DNA of 64,000 nt from Pseudoalteromonas sp. A25 (GCF_009176705.1 NZ_AP021846.1:2574001-2638000); one strand, 5' to 3'; counted from the stretch's first letter, positions 19,318 through 29,085 are shown. The notes: generated from the sequence alone by a model not told the origin. Program-made: numbers and translations.

Positions 19318-20085
19318 CTAGCCACAAGCTTCTTGGTACTCTTGCTGAAACTCAGCGAGTAGTGTCGCTTGCTCCTCAGTCAGAGCTAGGTTACGCAACA
19401 AGTCTGGACGTCGTAACCAAGTTCGACCTAATGACTGCTTAGTGCGCCATTTGGCTATCTCTTGGTGGTTACCGCTGAGTAATACAGCAGGTACCTTTTT
19501 GCCATCCAATGTTTCTGGCCGAGTATAGTGAGGACAATCTAACAAGCCATCCGAAAATGAGTCTTGCTCCGCAGATTGGTTATGACCTAACACCCCTGGC
19601 ACTAATCGAGCTACTGCATCAATTAATGTCATGGCCGGTAGTTCACCACCACTGAGGATAAAATCACCAATGGACCATTCTTCGTCTACATGAGACTCGA
19701 TGATCCGCTCATCTATACCTTCATAGCGACCAGCTACTAAAATCAATTTTTCTGACTTGGCCAATTCGGCCGCGCCTTGTTGATCTAGTTTTCGCCCTTG
19801 AGGAGACATATAAATTACTTTAGCGCCTTCGCCTGCTGCCGCTTTGGCTGCAAGTATTGCCTGCTGTAATGGTTGCACCATCATCAACATGCCAGGACCA
19901 CCACCGTAAGGTCTGTCATCCACAGTTCTATGCTTATCAGTGGCATAGTCTCGTGGATTCCAACAGTTAAAATCGATTAAACCGTTTTTAACCGCACGGC
20001 CTGTAACGCCTTGTTGGGTTATCGCATCAAACATTTCAGGAAAGAGCGAAATCACTCCAATCCACAATGGATTTTGCTGGCTCAT
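19318..20085 (-). CDS. trmD: tRNA (guanine-37-N1)-methyltransferase
   Basis: TrmD methylates G37 of tRNAs reading CNN codons with S-adenosylmethionine, which prevents +1 frameshifting, and is essential in most bacteria. It is a SPOUT/trefoil-knot enzyme. [25 protein letters not shown] and [18 protein letters not shown] form the knot and SAM site. The start at 20085 ([19 protein letters not shown]) was chosen because its ATG overlaps the rimM TAA by one base, a coupled start. The longer frame would extend six codons into rimM. Confidence 0.98.
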   Translation of the reverse strand: MSQQNPLWIGVISLFPEMFDAITQQGVTGRAVKNGLIDFNCWNPRDYATDKHRTVDDRPYGGGPGMLMMVQPLQQAILAAKAAAGEGAKVIYMSPQGRKLDQQGAAELAKSEKLILVAGRYEGIDERIIESHVDEEWSIGDFILSGGELPAMTLIDAVARLVPGVLGHNQSAEQDSFSDGLLDCPHYTRPETLDGKKVPAVLLSGNHQEIAKWRTKQSLGRTWLRRPDLLRNLALTEEQATLLAEFQQEYQEACG

Positions 20086-20618
20086 TAAAAGCCTGGATCC
20101 CAATCAACAATAATTTGTCGTTCATCGTGTTTAACTTCTTTGATAACTGAATCAGTTAAAAAAGGAATTAAACGCTCCGACTGACCAAATGCATCTTTTT
20201 TGTTTGCTTTCACAACCAAAACATCATTTGATCCTGTTTCCATCAAGTCATCAACCTGTCCTAAGTCGTAACCTTTATCAGTCACAACAGACATGCCAAT
20301 GAGATCTCGCCAATAGAACTCCCCTTCAGGAAGCTCTGGCAGTTGCGCAGCATCTACAGAAATTTCCGCATTGGTGAAAGCCATTGCTTGGTCTCTGTCA
20401 TTTACTTGCGCAAACTTGGCGATAAAGCCCTTGTTGTGGCGACGCCAGTCGCTTACTTCAAGGGTTTGCCATTTACCTTGTTGCCCTATCAACCATGGGC
20501 TGAAATCGAAGATCCCTTGGGGATCATCAGTAAATGAATGCACCTTAAGCCAGCCCTTAATACCATAAGGGGCACCAAGCTTACCTACTACAATAATCGA
20601 GGTGTTTTCTTGACTCAT
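20085..20618 (-). CDS. rimM: Ribosome maturation factor RimM
   Basis: RimM binds S19 and helps maturation of the 30S head. The 177-residue protein has the N-terminal RimM barrel ([24 protein letters not shown]) and the C-terminal PRC-barrel ([21 protein letters not shown], ending IIVDWDPGF). It stands between rpsP (17-base gap) and trmD (1-base overlap) in the usual operon. Confidence 0.98.
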   Translation of the reverse strand: MSQENTSIIVVGKLGAPYGIKGWLKVHSFTDDPQGIFDFSPWLIGQQGKWQTLEVSDWRRHNKGFIAKFAQVNDRDQAMAFTNAEISVDAAQLPELPEGEFYWRDLIGMSVVTDKGYDLGQVDDLMETGSNDVLVVKANKKDAFGQSERLIPFLTDSVIKEVKHDERQIIVDWDPGF

Positions 20619-20635
20619 GGTTACACTTACGCCTA

Positions 20636-20884
20636 TTAAGCCGCTTTACGAGCGTCTTTAACTAACTTAGCTACACGATCAGAAAGACCTGCACCTTGAC
20701 CTACCCAGTGATCAACACGGGCAAGGTCTAGACGAAGTTTTTCTTCTTGACCAGCAGCGATAGGGTTAAAGAAACCTACTTTCTCGATGAAACGACCGTC
20801 ACGCGAGAAACGGCTATCCGCAACCACAATTTGATAGAAAGGACGCTTCTTAGCGCCACCACGTTGCAAACGAATAGTTACCAT
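20636..20884 (-). CDS. rpsP: 30S ribosomal protein S16
   Basis: S16 is an early-binding 30S subunit protein. The 82 residues begin [25 protein letters not shown] (shown here as family-typical start [20 protein letters not shown]) and continue with [14 protein letters not shown]. It is the first gene of rpsP-rimM-trmD-rplS. In many gammaproteobacteria ffh lies directly upstream in the same direction. Here ffh is about 22 kb away, with accessory genes between, so this operon must be read from its own promoter region upstream of 20884. Confidence 0.98.
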   Translation of the reverse strand: MVTIRLQRGGAKKRPFYQIVVADSRFSRDGRFIEKVGFFNPIAAGQEEKLRLDLARVDHWVGQGAGLSDRVAKLVKDARKAA

Positions 20885-20927
20885 ACCGTCCTCTAAATAG
20901 ATTGACTGTTTTCATTAATAAGATTTA

Positions 20928-20945
20928 CTTCCCACTATTGGGAAG
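20928..20945 (-). other. Hairpin in the rpsP leader
   Basis: CTTCCCA / TGGGAAG, a 7-bp stem with a CTAT loop, lies about 45 bases upstream of rpsP. It could be a leader structure for operon control or a relic of an ffh-rpsP intergenic terminator. No T-run follows on the minus strand. Confidence 0.4.
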
Positions 20946-21104
20946 CTGGGGAATTGTACGAGTTTTTTTCAACAATGCAAGTAAGAATTACGTTTTCTGC
21001 TTTTGGTAGAACAATTCATTACTGTTTACACCTAAGGTATAGCCTAAGTGTATAAAAAATACGATGAGAGCGCCTTATAGCCTCACAGACGCTCTCAAAA
21101 GAGG

Positions 21105-23195
21105 TTAAAAGATATATTTCAGTTTTGCAGCAATATGTCTACCTGGCTGCGTGTATTGGCTCAGACTAGTGTCCTTGTCTTGCCCTGCGACATCTTGATA
21201 GGAGATGTATTCTTTATCAAATACATTAAACACCCCACCATTAAATTGCCATTTACCTAGTTGATACTGTGCAAACAAGTCAGTTGTACCCCAGCCACTG
21301 GTTTGTACCATCGTTTCATTAGGTACTTTATCCATGCTTTTGGCACCACGAATAGCAGCAGTGACCGACAAATCACCAAAGTCATAACGGGCTTTTAGAT
21401 AACCATTCAATGGACTCATTGACTCTATATATTGATTTGCCACCGTATCTTTGCCATCTAAGTACGTTACACCCGCATCAATCGCAAAACGGTCATTAAG
21501 CCATAGTGTATAGCTGGCCTCAACGCCCTTTATTTCAACGTCAGACAAGTTCTGATATTGATAATAAGATTTGTTGACTCTTGGGATCCGTGTTGGCTGC
21601 GTTTTTACAACTTTAGAGGTGATAAAGCCATCAAAGTCAGTATTAAATACTGATAACGCAAATTGATGATTTTCAAAGTCGCCTTTTAAACCCAACTCGA
21701 TGCCTTGGCTATATTCAGGGTCAAGATCTGCATTAGGTAAGATTTGATAAAATGGTTCTACTCCATGGCTTTGATATGCTTGGTCATGAGGAGGAATTTT
21801 AAACCCTTCTGCATACTGTACATAAGCCCGCAAATGACGATTAACCGAATAAACCAGCCCTACTTTTGGAGAAAATGCAGTTTTGTCGATACCTTTAAAG
21901 TCTGCGCCCTCATATAGTGCACTGTCTTTAGCTTGCATATCATAATGGTCCCAACGTACCGCCATTTGCAATTCAAGCAGTTCATCTATTAACGTCATAT
22001 TACTTTGCGCAAAAATACCTAGCATGTCTGTATCGGCACCAGGAAATGCCTTTTGCGGCTGGTTAGCAAAGAGCGTTTGCCCAGTTGCATCTATGCGAGT
22101 TTTAAAACGCGGGCGTGTAGTGTCGTAACGTTCAAAGTCAAACCCATAAACTATTTGCTGAGCCACGCTGCCAGTCATCAGCTTTTTATCAAGCAACAGC
22201 TTAGCGCCCCAAATTTGCTGTTCAAAGCGGTAATCATTGTGATCTACATAAGCGCCCGTTCGACCATTTCCGGCTCTTATTTGTGCACTCTTTTGTTCAA
22301 AATCGGTTAAGTAGATTTGCGCATCTAAGTTATCGTATAAATAAGTAGCCGCTTGAGTGCTGTAACCCAAAGAGAACGATACGCTATTGTTGTCATCAAC
22401 CGTTTCTTGCAACGCTTTAGACACAACTTGATTGGTTTGCTGCTCAAAGTAATCCACCGTTACTAATAAAGTGTCGGTGCTATTCAAGCGCTGTTGTGAT
22501 TTTAAAACCACGGCATTGCTGTCGTAATCAAAGCCAGGCAGGTCCTCTGCGTAGTTTTGCGTTTCTTCACCGTCTCGGCGCGTCAAAACGATGGATGTTG
22601 CGTTATCACCAAAACGTCTTGCAAACGTACCAGTGAAAGACGATTCATCACTTAAACCATTAAAACCAGCCTGAATACTTGCAAATTGTGACTGTTCAGC
22701 CAAATAGTCTTCAGGGGTTTTACTAGAAATAACAACAATACCGCCCAGTGCGTCAGAGCCATATAAAGAAGACGCAGCACCCTTTGCTACTTCTATTTGT
22801 CTTATCCCTTCAATATCTAAGTAGCCACGACCTACTAACAAGCCACTGCCACCTTGATAGGCATCATTAAGCCTGCGACCATCTTTTACATAAACCACGC
22901 GGTTGCCACCCATGCCGCGAATATTTAACGCTTGTGCCTGCCCCGCTTTCCCTGTTGCGCTAATACCGGTTTGATAGCGAAATGCCGTTGTTAAATCTAC
23001 CGCCAATTCACCATCAATATCTTGCTCGGTAACCACATTAACGCTTCCAGCAACATCTGATAACTTTTGGTCGATACGCGAGCCCGTAACAACGATTACA
23101 TCGCTATTTTTTTCAAATTCTTCAGCTAACACACTCATCGAGTTAGTCATAGCCATAATCAAACCAAAAGAAATTGCTGAGTGTTTAAATACCAT
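21105..23195 (-). CDS. TonB-dependent heme/hemoglobin-type outer-membrane receptor
   Basis: A 696-residue outer-membrane receptor with a signal peptide (about 1-24, ending SVLA), a TonB-box-like segment DVIVVTGSRI (about 32-41), a plug domain (RGMGGNRVVYVKDGRRLND) and a beta-barrel ending with aromatic KLKYIF. The stretch YAEGFKIPPHDQAY followed by ILPNADLDPE resembles the FRAP...NPxL region of heme receptors, which supports heme or heme-protein as ligand. It is divergent from the hmuTUV-hugZ heme operon, with a Fur-like site between, which is strong context. A siderophore ligand is less likely. tonB, exbB and exbD are not in the window. Confidence 0.88.
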   Translation of the reverse strand: MVFKHSAISFGLIMAMTNSMSVLAEEFEKNSDVIVVTGSRIDQKLSDVAGSVNVVTEQDIDGELAVDLTTAFRYQTGISATGKAGQAQALNIRGMGGNRVVYVKDGRRLNDAYQGGSGLLVGRGYLDIEGIRQIEVAKGAASSLYGSDALGGIVVISSKTPEDYLAEQSQFASIQAGFNGLSDESSFTGTFARRFGDNATSIVLTRRDGEETQNYAEDLPGFDYDSNAVVLKSQQRLNSTDTLLVTVDYFEQQTNQVVSKALQETVDDNNSVSFSLGYSTQAATYLYDNLDAQIYLTDFEQKSAQIRAGNGRTGAYVDHNDYRFEQQIWGAKLLLDKKLMTGSVAQQIVYGFDFERYDTTRPRFKTRIDATGQTLFANQPQKAFPGADTDMLGIFAQSNMTLIDELLELQMAVRWDHYDMQAKDSALYEGADFKGIDKTAFSPKVGLVYSVNRHLRAYVQYAEGFKIPPHDQAYQSHGVEPFYQILPNADLDPEYSQGIELGLKGDFENHQFALSVFNTDFDGFITSKVVKTQPTRIPRVNKSYYQYQNLSDVEIKGVEASYTLWLNDRFAIDAGVTYLDGKDTVANQYIESMSPLNGYLKARYDFGDLSVTAAIRGAKSMDKVPNETMVQTSGWGTTDLFAQYQLGKWQFNGGVFNVFDKEYISYQDVAGQDKDTSLSQYTQPGRHIAAKLKYIF

Positions 23196-23261
23196 TTTTA
23201 TACCTCAAAAAGGGAAACGAGTTATTTGCCGACACTATAAAAGCACAAAGACACAAATGCA

Positions 23262-23281
23262 AATGAAAATAGATATCATTT
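23262..23281. promoter_or_regulatory. Candidate Fur box between heme receptor and hmuT
   Basis: AATGAAAATAGATATCATT resembles the 19-bp Fur consensus (about 10 of 19 positions by eye) and lies in the divergent promoter region of two iron/heme operons, about 70 bases from the receptor start. The match is moderate. The position is the better argument. Confidence 0.5.
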
Positions 23282-23327
23282 AGGTGTAGATTTAAAAACC
23301 CATTTTCTGTACACTTCACACATCAAA

Positions 23328-23379
23328 AAGCGCGTGCTTAAAAACTGGGCTAGACAAACAAAGTATGCCCCAGGCGCTT
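23328..23379 (+). other. Structured leader before hmuT
   Basis: Nested inverted repeats AAGCGC...GCGCTT (23328-23333 / 23374-23379) and CTGGG...CCCAG (23345-23349 / 23369-23373) lie about 35 bases before hmuT and are followed by GAGTTTTTAT. It could be an attenuator-like or regulatory leader. No known motif is recognised. Confidence 0.35.
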
Positions 23380-23411
23380 ATCCGTGAGTTTTTATATAAA
23401 ATGAGAAACAG

Positions 23412-24227
23412 ATGAAACAACGTATCTATTTATTTTTTACACTGTTGATATTGAGTTATAACGTGCAAGCTGAGCGATTGGTTATCGCAGGCGGGACGCT
23501 CACAGATATTGTTTTTGCGCTCGGCGCAGGGGAACAAGTTGTTGCCGTAGACACTTCAAGTACATGGCCACAGCAAGCACAGTCGTTACCCAAAGTAGGT
23601 TATTATCGAGATTTAGCAGCTGAGGGCATTTTGGCGCAGTCCCCTACACACGTGTTAACACTCGAAGGCAGTGGCAGGCCTGAAGTTTTAACGCAAATTA
23701 AAAGTACAGGTGTTCAAGTAAAGCATTATCCTAAACCAACCAAAGTTACTGAATTATTTGCCCTGATCAATATGCTTGGTGAGGACTTAGATAAGCAAAA
23801 TAGTGCGACACAACTGATCAGAAAGCTCAAACAGCAGTTACCAACAACGCAAAAACAAACGCCCTATAAAGCACTCTTTATATTATCCGCCAGTGACCGA
23901 GGTGTATTGGTTGCAGGCAAAGAAACAGTACCTGAGGTGTTGTTTAATTATGCCGGAATTGAAAACCTTGCTAATGGCTCAGGTTTTAAACCCTACAACT
24001 TAGAATCGCTTTTAGCCAGCAACCCCGACTTCATCGTTGCGCCAAGCCATAGTGTGTATGCATTAGGTGGAAAAGACGCATTTTGTGCACAAGCATCACT
24101 TGCGCTTATCCCTGCGGCACAAAAATGCCGTGTTTTGGTGATGGATTCATTAAGCTCGATCGGCATGACCACTCGACTCCCTGAAGCCATTGCAACCTTA
24201 TCTGACTATGTACAAACAGCTTTATGA
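23412..24227 (+). CDS. hmuT: Heme ABC transporter periplasmic binding protein
   Basis: A class III periplasmic binding protein of 271 residues with a signal peptide (about 1-20, SYNVQA|ER). The segment LPKVGYYRDLAAEGILAQSPTHVL places a Tyr at the position of the heme-ligand Tyr in ShuT/HmuT proteins. It picks up heme delivered through the outer-membrane receptor and passes it to HmuUV. Its last four bases (ATGA) overlap the start of hmuU, indicating one operon. HutB is an equivalent name in Vibrio. Confidence 0.92.
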   Translation: MKQRIYLFFTLLILSYNVQAERLVIAGGTLTDIVFALGAGEQVVAVDTSSTWPQQAQSLPKVGYYRDLAAEGILAQSPTHVLTLEGSGRPEVLTQIKSTGVQVKHYPKPTKVTELFALINMLGEDLDKQNSATQLIRKLKQQLPTTQKQTPYKALFILSASDRGVLVAGKETVPEVLFNYAGIENLANGSGFKPYNLESLLASNPDFIVAPSHSVYALGGKDAFCAQASLALIPAAQKCRVLVMDSLSSIGMTTRLPEAIATLSDYVQTAL

Positions 24228-25273
24228 ACAATATTGCACACCCATTACTGCACGATAGGCAGCATATTCAGTGGTACTGGTTAAGTGCTGCCATACTTGT
24301 CTTGTTAACTTGGTTATCACTAAGCAGCGGAGCAATTGGTTGGGATTTAAAAATGCCAATTGTTTGGTTGTTGCCTGAGTCAATGACTGCCGATGTTCAA
24401 CCTCTGCATGTTAGCGTGATGACGCAAATTCGCTTGCCTAGGTTAGCGCTCGCTATTTTAGTCGGTTCAGTATTAGCCAGCGCTGGTGCTGCAACGCAAG
24501 CGCTGTGCCGAAACCCACTTGCAGATCCTAGTTTAATGGGTGTAACGGGCGGGGCTGCCATGGCCGCAGTGGCTGTGATTGCACTTAATGCAAAAGTAAG
24601 CTTTATCCACGAAGCGATGGTAACACCAGCAGCATTTTTAGGCGCAATTAGTGTTACAGCATTAATTTATAAAGTTGCAAGCCATCAGGGGCAAGTGCAG
24701 ATCACCACTTTATTGCTTGCCGGTGTTGCTATTAATGCCATGGCTATGGCTGTCATTGGTTTGTTTAGTTTTTTTGCTGATGATAGCGCCCTGCGTTTAA
24801 TGACCTATTGGCAAATGGGGTCGCTTGGCGGTGCAAGTTGGTCAGCAATGAAATACGCGGCCCCGCTCATTGTACTGAGCGTATTTGCTTTATTTATACG
24901 TCGTAAAAAAATCAATGCATTGATGCTTGGCGAGCTTGAAGCGCGTCACCTTGGTGTAAACGTTAAAAAGCTAAAAATGGAAATTGTTGTGATTGTTGCC
25001 TTAGGTGTAGGCAGCGCCGTTGCTCTGGCTGGCATGATTGGCTTTGTTGGCCTGTTAGTCCCTCATGTGGCACGCTTGCTCGTTGGCCCCGACTTGAGAC
25101 GTATGCTGCCATTGAGTATGTTGCTAGGTTGCGTGTTAATGTTATTAGCAGATTGGATATCACGCCTTATTGTTGCGCCATCAGAGCTGCCTATCGGTAT
25201 TGTAACTGCGCTATTTGGTAGCCCATTTTTTGTCTATCAATTATTGAAACAAAAACGAGGTCAACATGCTTAG
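24224..25273 (+). CDS. hmuU: Heme ABC transporter permease
   Basis: A FecCD/BtuC-type permease of 349 residues with about nine or ten transmembrane helices. Signature stretches include RLPRLALAILVGSVLASAGAATQ (recognised from RLPRLALAILVG), LADPSLMGVTGGAAMA and the coupling helix GELEARHLGVNVKKLK. Near the end, GFVGLLVPHVARLLVGPD is typical. It overlaps hmuT by 4 bases and hmuV by 8, so translation is probably coupled. Together with HmuV it moves heme across the inner membrane. Confidence 0.93.
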   Translation: MNNIAHPLLHDRQHIQWYWLSAAILVLLTWLSLSSGAIGWDLKMPIVWLLPESMTADVQPLHVSVMTQIRLPRLALAILVGSVLASAGAATQALCRNPLADPSLMGVTGGAAMAAVAVIALNAKVSFIHEAMVTPAAFLGAISVTALIYKVASHQGQVQITTLLLAGVAINAMAMAVIGLFSFFADDSALRLMTYWQMGSLGGASWSAMKYAAPLIVLSVFALFIRRKKINALMLGELEARHLGVNVKKLKMEIVVIVALGVGSAVALAGMIGFVGLLVPHVARLLVGPDLRRMLPLSMLLGCVLMLLADWISRLIVAPSELPIGIVTALFGSPFFVYQLLKQKRGQHA

Positions 25274-26063
25274 CTGCCAGCATTTATCTATTCAACGTGG
25301 CCAAAAACGCATCCTTGAAAACGTCAATTTTACCTTAAAAGAAGGTGAGTTTACGGTATTACTAGGAGAGAACGGCGCAGGTAAATCAACACTATTAAGT
25401 GCAATTTGTGGCGATATCCCTTTTACAGGTAACATATTACTAGAAGGTAAAGCACTGTACGCTATGGATGATCATGCGCTTGCTACCAAACGTGCTGTGC
25501 TTTTACAAAATAACCGTATCAACTTTGCGTTTTCTGCCGCACAGCTTATTGCCATGGGCCGTTATCCATATAATGAGTCGATGCAACAACAAGCAGAGGT
25601 GGTCAATCAAATAATTGAACAACTGAGCTTAGAGCAACTTGCATCCCGAGATGTTACAGCGTTGTCGGGCGGCGAATTTCAACGTGTTCAATTTGCCCGC
25701 TGTTTGGCACAGCTAAATGCCCACAAAAGCTCAACGCAAAGTAAACTGATGTTGCTGGATGAGCCCACCTCAGCGCTTGATATGCACCATCAACACTTAA
25801 CACTATCAAAAGCTAAAGCGTTTGCTAGACAAGGCAATACTGTTGTTGCAGTGCTACATGACCTAAACTTAACCTCTTTGTATGCAGATCGTGTGCTGCT
25901 ACTCAATAAAGGCAAGCTAAGTCATGACGGCAAGCCTCAGGATGTTTTACAACACTCTGTTTTGCAACCAATTTATAGAGCAGGCATGCAAATCACACCG
26001 CATCCTGATCACCAAATACCCATGATATTTTCAGAACCACAACGAGGAGTAACTCATGCGTGA
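25266..26063 (+). CDS. hmuV: Heme ABC transporter ATP-binding protein
   Basis: A 265-residue ABC ATPase with Walker A GENGAGKST (about 35-43), Q-loop LLQNNRINFAFSA, signature LSGGEFQRVQFAR (about 136-148), Walker B LMLLDEPTSALD and the H-loop in VVAVLHDLNL. It powers HmuU. It overlaps hmuU by 8 bases and hugZ by 8, fixing it in one transcript. HutD is the Vibrio name. Siderophore ATPases are similar, but the operon context points to heme. Confidence 0.93.
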   Translation: MLSCQHLSIQRGQKRILENVNFTLKEGEFTVLLGENGAGKSTLLSAICGDIPFTGNILLEGKALYAMDDHALATKRAVLLQNNRINFAFSAAQLIAMGRYPYNESMQQQAEVVNQIIEQLSLEQLASRDVTALSGGEFQRVQFARCLAQLNAHKSSTQSKLMLLDEPTSALDMHHQHLTLSKAKAFARQGNTVVAVLHDLNLTSLYADRVLLLNKGKLSHDGKPQDVLQHSVLQPIYRAGMQITPHPDHQIPMIFSEPQRGVTHA

Positions 26064-26808
26064 ACAAGCGGCCTTTGAGGCCCGAACTTTAGTCAGACAA
26101 TCTAATGTTTGCGTAATTTCAACCATTTCTAAGAACCTAGCTGGTTACCCGTTTGGTTCGGTCTCACCTTTTATGAGTGATAATGAAGGCCGATTAGTCT
26201 TTTACATTGCAGGCATTGCGCAGCACTCACGCAACCTCTGTGAAAACAGTAAAATGTGTGCCACCGTATTTGATGCGGCCGAGCAAGGTGACCAAAATGC
26301 GCATGCCCGTGTAACTGTGGTGGGTGACGCAGCGCCGGTGCCTGTAGAGGAACATGACGCCCTCTTAGCCCGCTATGAGCGCCAGTACCCTGAAGCTGTA
26401 AGCTACCGCCAAGCCCATGATTTCCAGCTGTGGCGCATGGAAGTTAAACGCGTACGCTATATCGGCGGCTTTGGTCATATTTTTTGGATTGAAAACGATG
26501 AATGGCGACAAGCGCAATCACAATGGGATTTAAACGACGAAGCCAATATGGTTACCCATATGAATGATGACCACAGCGATGCTAATCGTCTGATCTTAAA
26601 GCTCACTCATGGCATTGCTAGCGATAGCGTCACCATGACAACCATAGTCAGCGATGGCTGCTACTTGCGCGCCAACGAGAAAAACTACTATGTGCAATTT
26701 GAGAAAATCTGCTTAGATAGCACCAGTGTGCGTAAAGAGTTAGTGAGATTAACCAAAGCAGCGAGAGAGCAACTAGCTGAAGAAAGTGCCACTGAGCACA
26801 GTGAATAA
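26056..26808 (+). CDS. hugZ: HugZ/HutZ-family heme utilisation protein
   Basis: A 250-residue protein with an N-terminal FMN-binding split-barrel (pyridoxamine-phosphate-oxidase-like) fold (about 5-150: VCVISTISKNLAGYPFGSV, FYIAGIAQHSRNL, ARVTVVGDA) and a C-terminal DUF2470-type helical/beta domain (about 165-235: MVTHMNDDHSDANRLI). HugZ/HutZ proteins bind and degrade heme in the cytoplasm. As last gene of the heme operon it would process imported heme to free iron. A GAGGAG Shine-Dalgarno precedes the ATG inside the end of hmuV. Confidence 0.92.
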   Translation: MREQAAFEARTLVRQSNVCVISTISKNLAGYPFGSVSPFMSDNEGRLVFYIAGIAQHSRNLCENSKMCATVFDAAEQGDQNAHARVTVVGDAAPVPVEEHDALLARYERQYPEAVSYRQAHDFQLWRMEVKRVRYIGGFGHIFWIENDEWRQAQSQWDLNDEANMVTHMNDDHSDANRLILKLTHGIASDSVTMTTIVSDGCYLRANEKNYYVQFEKICLDSTSVRKELVRLTKAAREQLAEESATEHSE

Positions 26809-26819
26809 AGCCTTTAACT

Positions 26820-26861
26820 GGCGCATATTGTCGGAGTTTAACTACCATCATGCGCCTTTTT
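26820..26861 (+). terminator. Terminator of the heme operon
   Basis: GGCGCAT (26820-26826) and ATGCGCC (26850-26856) form a 7-bp stem with a long loop, followed by five T. It lies 11 bases past the hugZ stop. Confidence 0.7.
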
Positions 26862-26956
26862 AAATAATTAAGTGAAATAAAACAATATGCTACCAACATC
26901 ATTTTAAGACGAAACCATGTAAACTACAGCGACCGTATTTAGTTTCTAGGTTCACA

Positions 26957-28165
26957 ATGAAAAACACTCTTCTACCCGCCATGTTGGCAACCGCATTATT
27001 AAATATAGGTTGTCAAAGTATTCAAAATAAGCCAGCCACAAAGGTGCCAGAAGACTCAAATAACCTGAGAGTGGCGACTTTTAACGTCAGTATGGAAGCG
27101 ACTAATTACAAAATAGATCAGCACCTCGACGTATCCGGCAATGCGTTAACCACTGCTTTAATCAGCGGTCAGTTCAAGCAAATAAACAATATTGCTCAAA
27201 TCATTCAACGCACACGCCCAGATGTGATTTTACTCAATGAATTTGATTACATCAGCGACCCAGAACAAGGGATTAATTTGTTTAAAAAGCGATATTTAGA
27301 AGTATCACAAAATGGTTTTGAGCCCATTTTCTACCCACACATTTACCTAGCTCCTGTAAATACAGGCGTCAAAACGCCTTTGTTGGGCGAAAAAACAAGA
27401 CTAACGCATTTTGGGTTTGGTCATTACCCCGGCCAATATGGCATGGTTTTACTTTCTAAATTTCCCATTGATAATAAGAATGTGCGTACTTTCCAGCGCT
27501 TTTTGTGGCAAGACATGCCCGACAACTTCATGCCTAAAACGCAAGATGGACGCAGCTGGTATTCAGAACAAGAACGCAACATCATGCGACTGTCTTCTAA
27601 ATCACATTGGGATGTACCTATCAATGTATGCGGCAAAAAAATCAACATACTGGCAAGTCACCCAACGCCGCCTGTATTTGATGGACCTGAAGATAGAAAT
27701 GGTCGCAGAAACCACGATGAAATAAGATTGTGGAAAGACTACATCAGTGAAACAGGCAACAGCTACCTGTATGACGACAATGGTCAATCAGGTGGTTTTA
27801 ACGGTAGCTCATTCGTGATTTTAGGCGATTTAAACGCCAGTGCAGTTGATGGTGATGCACACCCAAAAGCCATCAGCCAGCTTCTGGAGCACCCACGAGT
27901 TAGCAAATATCCAGCCCCCACCTCAAAAGGTGGCTTACTGAATAAACCAAGTAACACAAATGCGGCAACGCATACCGCTCATTGGGGCATGAGAGCAGAC
28001 TATGTGCTGCCATCAGCAGATTTAACGCTCACCAACAGCGGCGTATTTTGGCCAACAAAAGATGAAGCTGGCGCTGAATTGGTTGCTGATAGACGCGCGT
28101 CTTCAGATCATAGGCTGGTATGGGTAGATATTGAGTTATCAATTGATACGCTACAATGCGAATGA
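26957..28165 (+). CDS. Endonuclease/exonuclease/phosphatase-fold lipoprotein
   Basis: A 402-residue predicted lipoprotein (LLNIGC lipobox, Cys19), so exported and membrane-anchored. The mature part has the EEP-fold motifs in order: LRVATFNVSMEA (about 41), VILLNEFDYI with the metal-binding Glu, ILASHPTPPVFDG, FVILGDLNASAVDG and the terminal SSDHRLVWVDI. These proteins hydrolyse phosphodiesters or phosphoesters. Substrates of the bacterial secreted members (DNA, phospholipid head groups, sugar phosphates) cannot be told from sequence. It stands alone after the heme operon terminator. Confidence 0.88.
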   Translation: MKNTLLPAMLATALLNIGCQSIQNKPATKVPEDSNNLRVATFNVSMEATNYKIDQHLDVSGNALTTALISGQFKQINNIAQIIQRTRPDVILLNEFDYISDPEQGINLFKKRYLEVSQNGFEPIFYPHIYLAPVNTGVKTPLLGEKTRLTHFGFGHYPGQYGMVLLSKFPIDNKNVRTFQRFLWQDMPDNFMPKTQDGRSWYSEQERNIMRLSSKSHWDVPINVCGKKINILASHPTPPVFDGPEDRNGRRNHDEIRLWKDYISETGNSYLYDDNGQSGGFNGSSFVILGDLNASAVDGDAHPKAISQLLEHPRVSKYPAPTSKGGLLNKPSNTNAATHTAHWGMRADYVLPSADLTLTNSGVFWPTKDEAGAELVADRRASSDHRLVWVDIELSIDTLQCE

Positions 28166-28197
28166 CCACCAAAGCGAATAATGCAGTGCGGTAGTCG

Positions 28198-29085
28198 CTA
28201 CCGCGCTAGTTTATGTGCTAAAAAATCATAAACGGCTCTAATACGCCTGTTGCTGCGTAGCTCTCGATGGGCAACCAGCCACTGCTCACCGACAAAAGGG
28301 GCAATATCTTTAAACACACGGGTCACGCACGGCTCGTTATCACCAACTGATGTGGCCATTATCCCGATCCCAAATCCCATTTTAACCATTTCCCATTGCA
28401 CCAGATGGTTTTCACAAACAATCGAAAAGTTTTTATCTGTCGCAGGGATCTCTCTTTTGTTCAGTTCATTAATCATCATATCGGTGTGATCAAAACCAAG
28501 GAACGACAACGAGTTAAAGTCGGTGGCGTTAACAGAGCAATCGACACCAGCTAGGTAACTTGGTGATGCATAAAAGCCAAACTCCATATCCTTAATACGC
28601 CTAGCTATTAAATCAGGTTGATGTGGCCGAAAGCCCCTAATAGCGATATCTGCTTCTCGTCTTGTTAAATCACTGGCGGCGTTTGAAGCAAGTAACTGCA
28701 ATGAAATACCCGGATGTAACGCTCTAAACGGCAGCAATATTTGTGGCAGTATAAAAGCTGATGTGGCTTCAGATGCTGAGATCACCACGTTGCCTTCGAT
28801 AGAATCAGACTGCCCCGATGCTGCCAGCGAAAATAGATTAGCCGCTTCGCTCATCGCTTCTACATGTTCAACTAATTTCAACCCGGTTGGCGTTAAGCTT
28901 AACCCTCGTCCAACCCGTTCAAACAAAGCAACACCCAACTCAGCTTCTAACGATGCAACTTGACGACCTAACGTCGGTTGAGTAAGCCCGAGTGCACGTG
29001 CGCCCGCTGACAAAGAGCCTTCTCTTGCGGTAACCAAAAATGACCGCGCATGATTCCAATCAAAATTCACTGAACGCCAATCCAT
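28198..29085 (-). CDS. LysR-family transcriptional regulator
   Basis: A 295-residue LysR regulator: winged helix at about 10-70 (FLVTAREGSLSAGARALGLT, QPTLGRQVASLEAELG), then a periplasmic-binding-like effector domain (about 95-290). It is divergent from the methyltransferase gene at 29228, the common arrangement in which a LysR protein controls its neighbour and itself. The effector is not predictable. Confidence 0.92.
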   Translation of the reverse strand: MDWRSVNFDWNHARSFLVTAREGSLSAGARALGLTQPTLGRQVASLEAELGVALFERVGRGLSLTPTGLKLVEHVEAMSEAANLFSLAASGQSDSIEGNVVISASEATSAFILPQILLPFRALHPGISLQLLASNAASDLTRREADIAIRGFRPHQPDLIARRIKDMEFGFYASPSYLAGVDCSVNATDFNSLSFLGFDHTDMMINELNKREIPATDKNFSIVCENHLVQWEMVKMGFGIGIMATSVGDNEPCVTRVFKDIAPFVGEQWLVAHRELRSNRRIRAVYDFLAHKLAR

